64,000 nucleotides of DNA from contig NZ_PGGO01000087.1 of NCBI RefSeq assembly GCF_003010955.1, positions 1 to 64,000 on the forward strand. Direction: 5' to 3'. A program made the translations under genes and the position numbers. Within the stretch, counting starts at the first letter, position 1, and each line of letters begins with the position of its first letter. This DNA comes from Phyllobacterium brassicacearum (GTDB lineage: Bacteria > Pseudomonadota > Alphaproteobacteria > Rhizobiales > Rhizobiaceae). The notes beneath the pieces were generated by a model. That model was not told the origin of the DNA. It saw nothing but the letters and a program-made list of their open reading frames with translations, and did not search any database. This document shows positions 1 to 9,020 of the stretch, piece after piece.

Positions 1-1365
1 CAGCAGGTCGCGATAGCCGCCGACCGGCGCGTAGATACGGCAGGCAATCTTGTCGCCCTTCTCGGTGATCTGCTTGTAGAGGCTTTCCCCCATGCCGTGC
101 AGGCGCTGGAATTCGAAGCCAGTCTTGTCAGATCCCGCCATCTCCAGGATCATTGCAACTGTCAGTGCATTATGTGTCGCAAACTGCGGGAAAATGCGGG
201 GGCGCGCATCGAGCATGCGTTTTGCACAGGCCAGATAGGACGCATCCGTTGCGGGCTTGCGCGTGAAGACGGGATAGTCGGCCAATCCGCGCTCCTGCGC
301 CCGCTTCACTTCCGTGTCCCAATAGGCGCCCTTGACGAGGCGGACCATCATTTTACGGTTATGCCGCGCTGCCAGACGGTCGATATGGTCGATCACATCG
401 AGCGCACGCTTCTGATAGGCCTGAATGGCCAGACCAAATCCGTCCCAGCCATCCAGCGAGGGATCCGCGAAGACCCGGTCGATCACATCGAGCGACAGTT
501 CCAGCCGGTCGGCCTCTTCGGCATCGACAGTAAAGTTGAGGTCATACGATTTCGCTTGTCGCGCCAGAGCGAGGAGGTCCGGTACCAGTTCCGCCATCAC
601 CTGATCATGATGGGTTGCCAGGTAACGCGGATGCAGGGCTGATAGCTTGACTGAAATGCCCATGCGGTCCGGCAGTTTCTTGTTACCGGTTGCACGGCCG
701 ATTGCGTCGATAGCGTCGGAATAGGATTTGAAGTAACCGCGCGCGTCCTTGCGGGTTCGCGCACCCTCGCCCAACATGTCGAAGGAATGGCGATAGCCCT
801 TGGCCTCGTTGCTGCTGGCACGCTTAAGAGCGTCCTTGATCGTTTCACCGAGCACGAAATGGTGACCGAGGTAGCGCATGGCCCGCTTCGTCGCCGTTCG
901 CACGGTCGGCAACCCGATACGCTTGACCAGTGAGGAAATGACACCTTCGGGCGTTTCACCCGGCTTGATGACCTTTGCTGAAAGGCCCAGTGCCCAGGCG
1001 GATGCTGAGACGAACCAGGTATCGCCGCTCGGCTCGTGCTCCGACCAGTGGCCCTGCTTCAGCTTGTCCTCAATCAGCTTGTCCTGAGTCGCCGCATCGG
1101 GCACGCGCAGCAGCGCTTCCGCCAGAACCATCAGCGCCAGCCCTTCGCGGGTCGACAGACCGTACTCGCGCAGGAAATCCTCAACACCGCCAATGCCGCT
1201 CGCTTCCTTGCGAATTGTCGCGATATACTTGCTGGCCCGCGTATCGATGCGACGGTTCACCTCCTCCGGAAGGGTAATCGTCTTCAGCAGCGATGCAACG
1301 AGCTGCTGGTCATCCACCGCATAGGGCGCAGAAAAATCATTGGTAGTTGGCAATTGAACGGTCAT
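1..1365 (-). CDS. putA: Bifunctional proline dehydrogenase / P5C dehydrogenase, N-terminal 455 residues (left edge cuts it)
   Basis: PutA oxidises proline to glutamate in two steps at the inner membrane, feeding electrons to the quinone pool. The visible part reads through from an ATG at 1365 (MTVQLPTTNDF) without a stop. It contains the proline dehydrogenase barrel: KLSALHPRY, a DAEEADRLELSLDVI stretch, GLAIQAYQKRA and RLVKGAYWD, which are hallmark flavin and substrate segments. No ribbon-helix-helix DNA-binding head is seen, in line with control by a separate regulator. The P5C dehydrogenase half lies beyond position 1. The gene is divergent from the Lrp-type gene at 1473, the usual putA-putR arrangement in rhizobia. 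Identification is secure; full length cannot be judged. Confidence 0.95.
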   Translation of the reverse strand, partial: MTVQLPTTNDFSAPYAVDDQQLVASLLKTITLPEEVNRRIDTRASKYIATIRKEASGIGGVEDFLREYGLSTREGLALMVLAEALLRVPDAATQDKLIEDKLKQGHWSEHEPSGDTWFVSASAWALGLSAKVIKPGETPEGVISSLVKRIGLPTVRTATKRAMRYLGHHFVLGETIKDALKRASSNEAKGYRHSFDMLGEGARTRKDARGYFKSYSDAIDAIGRATGNKKLPDRMGISVKLSALHPRYLATHHDQVMAELVPDLLALARQAKSYDLNFTVDAEEADRLELSLDVIDRVFADPSLDGWDGFGLAIQAYQKRALDVIDHIDRLAARHNRKMMVRLVKGAYWDTEVKRAQERGLADYPVFTRKPATDASYLACAKRMLDARPRIFPQFATHNALTVAMILEMAGSDKTGFEFQRLHGMGESLYKQITEKGDKIACRIYAPVGGYRDLL

Positions 1366-1415
1366 CAGGCTTCCCCTTATTGATTTTTCCCATATAATCT
1401 ATTCCATTCAGGTCT

Positions 1416-1435
1416 TCTCACCAATGAATGTGAGA
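1416..1435. promoter_or_regulatory. Inverted repeat in the putA-putR divergent promoter region
   Basis: TCTCAC and GTGAGA arms of 6 bp separated by 8 bp lie between the two divergent starts, in an AT-rich 107-bp gap. Lrp/AsnC proteins bind loosely palindromic sites, so this is a reasonable PutR operator candidate. Seen: the symmetry. Inferred: the function. Confidence 0.35.
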
Positions 1436-1472
1436 GAATAAGTGTAAAAAACTAAAAATAGGGAACAATTTA

Positions 1473-1937
1473 GTGATGAAGAATCTGGACAGCCTCGACC
1501 GCAGGATCCTGCGCGAGCTGCAGAAGGACGGACGCCTCTCCAACACAGAACTATCCGAACGGATCAGCCTGTCGCAAACCGCGACGACCGAACGCGTTAA
1601 ACGCCTGACCCGTGATGGCTATATCCTTGGATACACGGCAAAATTGTCGCCTAAAAAGCTTGATCGCGCAATGCTTGTGTTTGTCGAAATCAAGCTGGAC
1701 CGGACGACGCCCGACGTCTTTGCCACATTCGCCGCTGCCACCCGCCGGAATCCCGATGTCATGGAATGCCACATGGTGGCTGGCGGCTTCGACTATTTGA
1801 TCAAAGCGCGCGTCGCCGATATGGAACACTACCGGCGGTTCCTCTCGGATGCACTCCTCTCCTTGCCCGGAGTCCGCGAAACCCACACCTACGCCGTGAT
1901 GGAAGAGGTGAAGGAATCGTCGGCCCTTCCGGTCTGA
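1473..1937 (+). CDS. putR: Lrp/AsnC-family regulator, probable PutR activator of putA
   Basis: A 154-residue protein with an N-terminal helix-turn-helix (LDRRILRELQKDGRLSNTEL, then SQTATTERVKRL) and a C-terminal RAM ligand-binding domain, the normal Lrp/AsnC length and order. In Agrobacterium and related bacteria the Lrp-like gene divergent from putA is PutR, which activates putA when proline is present. Divergent position here supports that role. The first codon may be GTG at 1473 or ATG at 1476; these differ by one residue. Confidence 0.9.
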   Translation: MMKNLDSLDRRILRELQKDGRLSNTELSERISLSQTATTERVKRLTRDGYILGYTAKLSPKKLDRAMLVFVEIKLDRTTPDVFATFAAATRRNPDVMECHMVAGGFDYLIKARVADMEHYRRFLSDALLSLPGVRETHTYAVMEEVKESSALPV

Positions 1938-2281
1938 TCGCAAGACCGGTTGCAACCGGACGCAATATTTGGCGCAACCTCACATTCGTTGCCGAACCAG
2001 ACAGTTCACCTCATCAATGGATGTTGAGGGTTAGCGCAACAAGGCCGGGCCAGCGGCGTATCGGAGAAGATTGGCTGCTCCGACTGCGGTATCAGCCTTG
2101 CCTTTAACCTTGTAGGTGTGCATGCGGCATGTGCCGTTTAGCATCACCCTGGTTGTGAAGAGGATCCGGACTCGCTGGCAAGTGACAATCCGGATCCAAT
2201 TCACACTCTAGGAAACGAGGGTGGGCGAAAGCTCGGCCCTTACTCCAGGACGGAATATTGCATCTTGCGAACCCAAATCTA
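1938..2281. other. Gene-free stretch with two inverted repeats
   Basis: No convincing gene lies here. Just after the putR stop, a perfect 14-bp palindrome CCGGTTGCAACCGG occupies 1946-1959. At 2162-2170 and 2189-2197 the arms GGATCCGGA and TCCGGATCC could form a hairpin with an 18-nt loop. Neither is followed by a T run, so neither is a clear intrinsic terminator. The region separates convergent genes. Confidence 0.5.
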
Positions 2282-3403
2282 CTATTGCTGCAGCACCTGC
2301 TTGATGTCGATCAGGTTCGCGCGGACGCGTAGGATGTAGAAGCCCATCGTCGTCAAATGGTTCGGCAAAAGCCAACCGCTTTCTTTGCCATTGGCGATGA
2401 TCCAGGGCCTGATGTTGAGCGCCGACCTGAGCTGACCGTCCATCGCATCCCAGAGCGATGTCAGGTGCTTTTCTTGCAAGACCTGATTGAAATCAACCTG
2501 TGCCGCGTTCATCAGCCCGTAATAGGCGTAAAGCTGGCCATAGGCGAACCAGAACCGATCATCAGCACGCGTGTCAAACCAGCCATAATTGTTATTCTCG
2601 GACCTGTCTTTCAGGATGGCCGACGTAGCGCCGATATCATTGGCGATGCGATCGATGAACTGGATGAGATTGTCGGCGCGCGCATCGAATATGGCGTTGC
2701 AGTTTTCAAGTTTGGAATTGAAGGTCCGCAGATCATTGACAGCCGAACGGTAATAGCTTGGTGTCGGCGTCTTCGGACCAAACGGATTCAAACCAAAATA
2801 CCAGGCATCTTCAGTGAATTGCAGGTTGCCGCGCGCCTTCTGCAGATCTGCGTCGATTTGAGAAGTACCCCGCACACGGCCGAGCGTATCGACGAGTTCC
2901 ACCGCGGTGCGCCGCACCGCATTGTTGATTCCCCGCTGGAATGATGCCTTGTTGTCAAGGAACGGCGTGTCATCCCAATCCATGCCGAAGAAGCCGAGCT
3001 TATACAGCAGCATGGAGGAAATCCATGCGTTCTGATTGACGTTGAGATCGGTGAGGTCGGCCGTCACTTCGACGATCGCCGAGCGGGCGCAGGTCTTTGC
3101 ACCGGTCGCCGCCGCCTGAGCGACTGGCTCGCCTGCCGGCACGTCCCGGCTCTTGAGATTGTAGGCATCGACATAGTCCGGATTGAAATTGCTCCAGACC
3201 TGCGTGTTGTAGAAGAAGTAACCGTAAAGGCCAAGCCAGAGCAGCACGGCGAGGCCAAGAACAGCCTTGAGGACGATGCCACGCTGCCCATACCAGCTCC
3301 CGAGCCACATGAATGGCCACAGCAGGATTCCGATGACGAAACCGATACCACGTCCGATGTAGTAGAAAATGCGGCTGAAGAAATTGATCACGGGCTCGAG
3401 CAT
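2282..3403 (-). CDS. DUF2333 family membrane protein, last gene of the AAA cassette
   Basis: A 373-residue protein with two hydrophobic helices near the N-terminus (about residues 11-37 and 43-65) and a long soluble remainder, probably periplasmic, with two cysteines and many Trp/Tyr residues. The sequence fits DUF2333, a family of unknown function that I associate with proteobacteria. It starts 12 bp after the preceding gene and so is probably translated from the same message as the four upstream genes. It is the only obvious membrane protein of the set and may anchor the others. Family assignment is from recall of its pattern; function is unknown. Confidence 0.8.
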   Translation of the reverse strand: MLEPVINFFSRIFYYIGRGIGFVIGILLWPFMWLGSWYGQRGIVLKAVLGLAVLLWLGLYGYFFYNTQVWSNFNPDYVDAYNLKSRDVPAGEPVAQAAATGAKTCARSAIVEVTADLTDLNVNQNAWISSMLLYKLGFFGMDWDDTPFLDNKASFQRGINNAVRRTAVELVDTLGRVRGTSQIDADLQKARGNLQFTEDAWYFGLNPFGPKTPTPSYYRSAVNDLRTFNSKLENCNAIFDARADNLIQFIDRIANDIGATSAILKDRSENNNYGWFDTRADDRFWFAYGQLYAYYGLMNAAQVDFNQVLQEKHLTSLWDAMDGQLRSALNIRPWIIANGKESGWLLPNHLTTMGFYILRVRANLIDIKQVLQQ

Positions 3404-3415
3404 TCTGTATCCTTG

Positions 3416-4702
3416 TTACTGTTCAAGTCCATAGAGCCGTTTCCGCAGCCCTTCCTTGTCTTTCAAATAGGTTGTTTTGAGAATATCAACAACGTGTTGC
3501 TGATAGGAAGGGCTCCAGCCTTCATAGTCTGCAAAGAATCCCGGCTTGTTGAAGACATAGCGCGACAGGAAATCCCATGGAACGAAATCGCTGATCAGAT
3601 GATTGACCAGCCAGGCGTCGGGATGGCGCGGCAGGGCGCGAACGACAAGGAAGCGGCGCTTCGGATCGACCTCGGCCATATTGAGCTGCCCGGTCTGGCC
3701 GATCTCGCGCTTGACTGCGTTGAGGAACGGCCAAGTGCCGTCATGGTTGATCAGGGCCGCATTGGCATGGATCCATGTCTGCACCCAGATACGGTCAATA
3801 TTGGTCAGATCCCTCTCCGGCTCCAGCGACTGGATCAGGTGCCGGATGATCATCTCGCCGCGGTTTTCCAGGTAGCCGGATTTCTCGATCCATGAGGCCC
3901 GCGGCAGTTCGATGCGCGAGGTCGACGCCAGGAACTGGAAAACCTGCTCGGCGTCCTTGATCGAAATATAATTGACCTGCCACGGGCGCGACCGCCGGAA
4001 ACCTGGTGCCGACGGATCGCCAATAACCGTCGTCGTATTGTCGTCTACGAAAACAAAGGTGCCGCCAAAGTGGCTGGTCCAAAATGCCCGGTGCCGGAAC
4101 AGCACCTTGTCCGGCACCAGCGAGTTCTCGCGGATGTCACCAGTGACCTTGGCGAGTTCGACCATGCGGTTCAGGAGTTCATTGTTGCGCCAGGCATCCG
4201 GCTCGTCCTGCAGCCTGTCGACCAGCAGTCGCAGTTCCGCCGCCTGCCCCATGACGTTCTCGGCGGAGAGAACCCGGAACTCTACCTGGTTGATCGATAG
4301 CAAGTCCTCGATGTCGTTGACGACCGAGACCGAATCCTCGATCTCGCCGTAGATAACATCCTTGATCGTCAGCGCATTAATGGCGCGGGCATTGCTTGTG
4401 AAAAACTCGTACGTCAGCTGCGACGTGTTGGAGAATTGCGTGTGCACGACCGGCAAATCCGCCTGTGCCGGTGTCAGGATGATGAATCTCCGGTTAACAC
4501 CGTTCGGATCGAGATAGGAAGGATCCTTCAGCTCCTTGGCGATTTCCGGCGAAAAGCCGGTCCTGTCAATGTCAAAGCTCTTGAGTTTGGTTGCCCGAAA
4601 TCCAAAGGATTTAAGCGCGCGATTGTAACGCTCGATCAGATGCGGCTGGTCGACCGTCAGCAGGCGTCCATAGATCAACTCGTTTTCGTAGAGAAGGTCC
4701 AT
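3416..4702 (-). CDS. Conserved protein of unknown function (DUF6638-like), AAA cassette
   Basis: About 428 residues, soluble, with no signal peptide or membrane helix. I chose ATG at 4702, which overlaps the TGA of the AAA gene by one base (TGATG), giving translational coupling; an in-frame GTG at 4714 is the alternative and adds four residues. The sequence resembles a rhizobial family that I recall as DUF6638, with no known activity. I recognise no catalytic motif. Its close coupling to the ATPase suggests a direct partner or a substrate adaptor, which is inference. Confidence 0.75.
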   Translation of the reverse strand: MDLLYENELIYGRLLTVDQPHLIERYNRALKSFGFRATKLKSFDIDRTGFSPEIAKELKDPSYLDPNGVNRRFIILTPAQADLPVVHTQFSNTSQLTYEFFTSNARAINALTIKDVIYGEIEDSVSVVNDIEDLLSINQVEFRVLSAENVMGQAAELRLLVDRLQDEPDAWRNNELLNRMVELAKVTGDIRENSLVPDKVLFRHRAFWTSHFGGTFVFVDDNTTTVIGDPSAPGFRRSRPWQVNYISIKDAEQVFQFLASTSRIELPRASWIEKSGYLENRGEMIIRHLIQSLEPERDLTNIDRIWVQTWIHANAALINHDGTWPFLNAVKREIGQTGQLNMAEVDPKRRFLVVRALPRHPDAWLVNHLISDFVPWDFLSRYVFNKPGFFADYEGWSPSYQQHVVDILKTTYLKDKEGLRKRLYGLEQ

Positions 4703-6612
4703 CAGACGTCCCACTGGCCCTTGGCCTTGAGCGCCTCAACTTCCCGCACCGCCCGCTCGCGCAGTCGTACATCGCGGATCATCTTTTCCACCGCCGCATC
4801 ATCGGATTTGTCCGCATAACGGAATTCGGAATCGGCGTAGCGGTTGGTTTCCTGTAGCACCATCTCCATCGTAAATGGCTTGCGTAGCTCTTCGATCATC
4901 GCCTTCTTGTCATCATAGCTCTTGTGCATGAAGGTTTCCGGCCTTTCGAACCATTCGTCAGGCAATTCGACATCCATCGCCCGCATCTTGATCGCGTCGG
5001 TGACGTTCTTGATGGCGCGGCCGGTAAAGCGCGGCTCGCGCTCCTTGATCATGTGCAGATACGTACCGATATCGGACAGCGTTTCCGGCTCGCCATTCTC
5101 TTTGATGAAGCGATCATAGACAGCCTTTAGCGCCTCCTCCTGCGGTTTCGACAATTGGTCATAGGCAGTCTCTACCGCTCGCTCGATCTGTTGCGCCTCG
5201 AATAGCTTGTGATCGCCGAGGGGAATCTTGTGGTTCTTCCCGGCCAACAGCGCGAAGATGTCGATATAGTCATCGCGTGTCTGCGGTCCGTTCACCAGCC
5301 ACCGCGCCCCTGCCCGCTGCCTTAGCGCGTCATCGACATTCTCCGGATAGTTGGAAAACATGCCGAAGGAACAATTGCCGCGCACCACGGTCGAGGCGCC
5401 GGAAAAGGCCTCCATAAGCACGCCGGTGATTTCGTGCTGGCCAGATGAAGCGCGGTCGTCGGAGCGTTTGGCGGCTACCTGGTCGATATCGTCTATCGTT
5501 CCGAAGCCGATCACCCGCGGGTTGAGCACATTGGTAACGAACTGCTTACAGTTCTGTCCCGACTTGCCTTGATAGGACGAGATCTGGTCAACGCCGAAAT
5601 TCTCGTAGTGGAAGGCATAGCCGGCCACCTGACAATAATCGTTCACGAGGCCGGCGATCATCTGGATCAGCGTCGTCTTGCCCGTGCCCGGCGCGCCGTC
5701 GCCAATGAAGGTGAAGAGAAACCCGCCCAGCTCGACGAAGGGATTGAGCTGCCGGTCGAAATCATAGGCCATCAGCATCTTCGAAAGCTTCAGGGCCTGA
5801 TACTTTGCAATGTGATTGCCGACCACCTCGTTCGGCCTCTTGAACGTCATCACCAGCGGCGTTCGCTTCTTCGACGGCGCAACGTCAAACCCGTCAAGGG
5901 TGAAGTCGTCGCTGTCGAGCCGCAGATGCATGTCCTCGAAACTGCCGAGCCCGTCGAACCGGCCCTTGCGCTGCAGTAGCCCTTCGATCGCCAGTGCCGA
6001 AAAAGCCTTGGCGCGCGACAGCATCACCTGCTCATCGCCAGCCCCGGAAATTGCCCGGTCAAGCCCCGCGATCACTGATTTCAGCGCATCTTGCGCCGTA
6101 TCGAAAACGAAATCCGGAACCGCAATGTCGTTCGCGGGTTCTGAGTCGGACTCGATCAACTGTCCGAGATATGCTGCAAGTGTAAATGCAGCGACATAGG
6201 ATGCGGCAGTCAGAAGCCGCTTGAAATGGCCAGCATCCTCGCCTTGCAGGGGGGCAGAGGCATTGCGTGCCATCAAGCTTTCAAGATCACTCTGGCGTCC
6301 AAAGACATCGGCTACTGCCAAGGCAACGGCGACACCACGACGAGCTCGGAATAGCAGCGTGTGCTGGGCGATCGACAGCATCTGATCATCGGGCCGTATG
6401 GATTGTATTGTTTTGGAAAGCTCCACCTCGCGCGTCTTGCGCACGCCCCCAGTGGATACGGTCGGAACAAACCGTCGGCCCGTCCCTGCAATCTCAGTTC
6501 CAGATTTCGCCTCGCCGATATCCAGGGAAACGAAACGCGTTACCATCGCCTGTGCAACGGCAAGATGCTTGACGATGTCCTTTTCCTCAATCGTGGTCAG
6601 GCCGACATCCAT
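4702..6612 (-). CDS. Classic AAA-type ATPase with a long N-terminal domain
   Basis: A 636-residue ATPase. About 300 N-terminal residues of unknown fold precede one AAA module: Walker A GAPGTGKT at residues 306-313, a Walker B-like segment VIGFGTIDDID at 367-377, and a second region of homology SNYPENVDDALRQRAG at 420-435 with a sensor-1 Asn and candidate Arg fingers. That region resembles the AAA consensus of the FtsH/katanin type rather than MoxR. No protease or other catalytic domain follows. Residues 135-150 are moderately hydrophobic. It lies centrally in a five-gene run, 24 bp after the upstream gene. It probably forms a hexameric remodelling machine; the substrate is unknown. Confidence 0.85.
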   Translation of the reverse strand: MDVGLTTIEEKDIVKHLAVAQAMVTRFVSLDIGEAKSGTEIAGTGRRFVPTVSTGGVRKTREVELSKTIQSIRPDDQMLSIAQHTLLFRARRGVAVALAVADVFGRQSDLESLMARNASAPLQGEDAGHFKRLLTAASYVAAFTLAAYLGQLIESDSEPANDIAVPDFVFDTAQDALKSVIAGLDRAISGAGDEQVMLSRAKAFSALAIEGLLQRKGRFDGLGSFEDMHLRLDSDDFTLDGFDVAPSKKRTPLVMTFKRPNEVVGNHIAKYQALKLSKMLMAYDFDRQLNPFVELGGFLFTFIGDGAPGTGKTTLIQMIAGLVNDYCQVAGYAFHYENFGVDQISSYQGKSGQNCKQFVTNVLNPRVIGFGTIDDIDQVAAKRSDDRASSGQHEITGVLMEAFSGASTVVRGNCSFGMFSNYPENVDDALRQRAGARWLVNGPQTRDDYIDIFALLAGKNHKIPLGDHKLFEAQQIERAVETAYDQLSKPQEEALKAVYDRFIKENGEPETLSDIGTYLHMIKEREPRFTGRAIKNVTDAIKMRAMDVELPDEWFERPETFMHKSYDDKKAMIEELRKPFTMEMVLQETNRYADSEFRYADKSDDAAVEKMIRDVRLRERAVREVEALKAKGQWDV

Positions 6613-6636
6613 GATCGTTTCCTCCTCAAATCGGTC

Positions 6637-7788
6637 TCAAATGCCGCTGATCACTTGGCCATTGGACAGGATATGCGTCGCAAAGCCCGTAAAAATCCGC
6701 GCCGCCTCGCCTGATGCATATAAAGCCTGATAGGCTTCATGCGGCACCAGCGCATGCCGTTCATAATGACTGACGCCCTGACGCGTAGCCTCGAGGTCAT
6801 CCGTATTGATGTGAAACTCCTCGCGCGCTGGCTCCGACGACCAAAGACCACGTTTGCCTGGCTTTTCCGCTTTCGAAAAAACCTCCTGCAAAGTCCAGGT
6901 CAGGAGCCAAGCGTCCTCCGGTCTGCGGACCTGAGAGAGCACGTCGGCAACCTTCTGATTATGCTCGGTAATCCCGGCAGTATAGAACGGTCCAAGCACG
7001 ACACGGCGCAATTGCTTCGGGTGGAGCTCGGGGAAATCCTGATCAAGGCTCGTGGCAATCGTCACCGGCGATAGCGAGAAAGCGGAATTCTTCGCGGCGA
7101 AATCGTCAAAGCGGCGGGCGAGCTCGGGGTTGAGAAGACCGCCTACAGGGAGCGGAATCCTGACCTTGTCATTCAGCTTTCCATCCTTATCGACGAGCAT
7201 CTCGACCATATCCTCGGAGGAGTCTTCAATGATGGCTATATAGATCAATGGCAGATTAGAGGCCCCGTCGAATGTTCCCCAATGCACCACGTAAAACGGT
7301 CGCATCGTTTTGGGATTGACCGAAACGCGAATGGTCACCGGCAGCAGGAACGGCGAGAAAACCTCGCCCTGATTGACGGTCTCGAGATAAATCCGCTCGG
7401 CCATCGACTTTTGCAAGCCCCGCGGAAAATCACGATTGCGCAAAATAAAATCGGCCATTTCGCTCCGCAACGCTTCAGCTGGCGGTATCGCGGCGAGGCG
7501 TTCTTTCGCGTCCCTCTTGTCGTTCTCGAGTTCGAGGACATTCTGAAAGACCGGAAACCCGCTTTCGGCTTTCGATATGCGAAAGCGCTCGGCAAAACCG
7601 AGCCGGTTGCGCCAGCATTCGAAGGATGCGTCGAGCCGTCCGAGATATTCCGAAACGGTCTGCGCAACCAGATCATGCTTGTAGAGTGGCGAATCCTGGT
7701 TGTTCAGAAAGACTTCCAGCCCGTCCAACGCGGCGCGGATGGCGCCAAAATAGCGCTCCGCTGCCGCGAGGTCTGCATTCTTTTCCAT
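6637..7788 (-). CDS. Hypothetical protein of the AAA cassette
   Basis: A 383-residue soluble protein starting with ATG at 7788, only 3 bp after the coiled-coil gene. No recognised domain: a helical N-terminal half (residues 1-150) is followed by a mixed region with a strand-rich stretch LPVTIRVSVNPKTMRPFYVV and a C-terminal helical part. No signal peptide or catalytic motif is visible. Its position between the coiled-coil protein and the ATPase suggests a structural or adaptor role. Function unknown. Confidence 0.75.
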   Translation of the reverse strand: MEKNADLAAAERYFGAIRAALDGLEVFLNNQDSPLYKHDLVAQTVSEYLGRLDASFECWRNRLGFAERFRISKAESGFPVFQNVLELENDKRDAKERLAAIPPAEALRSEMADFILRNRDFPRGLQKSMAERIYLETVNQGEVFSPFLLPVTIRVSVNPKTMRPFYVVHWGTFDGASNLPLIYIAIIEDSSEDMVEMLVDKDGKLNDKVRIPLPVGGLLNPELARRFDDFAAKNSAFSLSPVTIATSLDQDFPELHPKQLRRVVLGPFYTAGITEHNQKVADVLSQVRRPEDAWLLTWTLQEVFSKAEKPGKRGLWSSEPAREEFHINTDDLEATRQGVSHYERHALVPHEAYQALYASGEAARIFTGFATHILSNGQVISGI

Positions 7789-7791
7789 CGA

Positions 7792-8880
7792 CTAGCTCTG
7801 AACGTAATCGGCGGAATTGTGCTTCTTCAGGACCTCGGAGAACCGGCGTGAGAAGGCATCGTCGGCAAGCTTCTTGCGGCGCTGGATGTCCTGCGAACTG
7901 ACCATGTTCTTCTCGTGCATTTCGAGGAGATCGCCGATGTGCTTCTGCGCCGCCGCGCCGACACCCGCCATGGTCTCTTCCGCCGCCGTATCGACCTTGC
8001 TGCCGAGCGTGTTGATCTTGTGCGCCACATCCTGCTGCGCTGCCGTCTTCAAGGAATCTTCCAGCGCCTTGTAGAGAACGATGCGCTGTTCGGTATCGAT
8101 GGCGAGCTTGTTGATCAGCGTGCTCTGCGCGGCGATCTGGTTGTTGAGCGAATCCACGAATGTCTGGAACATGGAGGTGTAACGTTCCAGCGTCTGGCTT
8201 TCCGCGAGAAGCTCCTGCTCCTTGGCCTGGCGCTCATTATACTCGGTCGCAAGCTTTGACCGTTCACCTTCAAGCTCGGTACGGGTACCCTGATCGGTGG
8301 AGGCAGCGATGCGGTTCTCGATATCGAGCAGGAGAGGATTAAGTTCCTCAATACGCTTCTGTGTGGCTTCGAGATTGGCTATTGTCGTTTTGCGGCGTTC
8401 GATTACAGTGGCGAGACTGGTCTCGGAGGTCTTGTAACGTTCGTCGAGGACTGCCTTCTGTTCCTTCAGAATACCAACGATACGGTCGGATTTGGAGAGA
8501 AGCTCCTGCAGATTCCCGGCAAGCGACATGTTGCGCACGCGGTCAGAACGCAGGCGCTGCGCCTTTTGCTTGGAAAAGACGCCGACGAATTTCTCCCAGC
8601 CCGAGAAACCTTTCATGCTCTCGAATTCGGAGCCGAAGACATTGGTGGCGTCCTCGAGCCCGATGATGAGTTCGGCAATATTGCCTTCCATCACCTTCTG
8701 CTGCCGCAGGACATCGTCGATGCGCGCGTTCTCAATATCGAAATCCGAAGCCCCTATCTTTTCGTCGGCCTTGGCGAACTTGTCGAGAACAACGCTCGAT
8801 TGGTCGATTTTCGTCCGCATCTCATTGACCATTGTCCTGGTCTTTTCGATCTCGGAATCAAAATTATGCAAACTCGCCAT
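7792..8880 (-). CDS. Long coiled-coil protein, first gene of the AAA cassette
   Basis: A 362-residue acidic/basic helical protein with heptad-like stretches from roughly residue 110 to 250 and again from 270 to 340, no membrane helix and no signal peptide. Residue pattern is loosely reminiscent of TelA-type coiled-coil proteins, but I cannot support that assignment. It begins the five-gene run at ATG 8880, 140 bp downstream of the thymidine kinase gene, so a promoter could lie in that gap. A coiled-coil protein beside an AAA ATPase suggests a scaffold or remodelled filament; this is inference. Confidence 0.75.
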   Translation of the reverse strand: MASLHNFDSEIEKTRTMVNEMRTKIDQSSVVLDKFAKADEKIGASDFDIENARIDDVLRQQKVMEGNIAELIIGLEDATNVFGSEFESMKGFSGWEKFVGVFSKQKAQRLRSDRVRNMSLAGNLQELLSKSDRIVGILKEQKAVLDERYKTSETSLATVIERRKTTIANLEATQKRIEELNPLLLDIENRIAASTDQGTRTELEGERSKLATEYNERQAKEQELLAESQTLERYTSMFQTFVDSLNNQIAAQSTLINKLAIDTEQRIVLYKALEDSLKTAAQQDVAHKINTLGSKVDTAAEETMAGVGAAAQKHIGDLLEMHEKNMVSSQDIQRRKKLADDAFSRRFSEVLKKHNSADYVQS

Positions 8881-9020
8881 CTATCTCTTCCCCTAATTGC
8901 CCAAGAAAAATTTCCTGCCGCGCCGTGCGAATATAGACATGCCACATTGCGAAAAAAAGCCTACTGGAAAATGACAAGCGGGAAAGCAAACTTGCAAGCG
9001 GAGAATTCGATTGAGACGGC

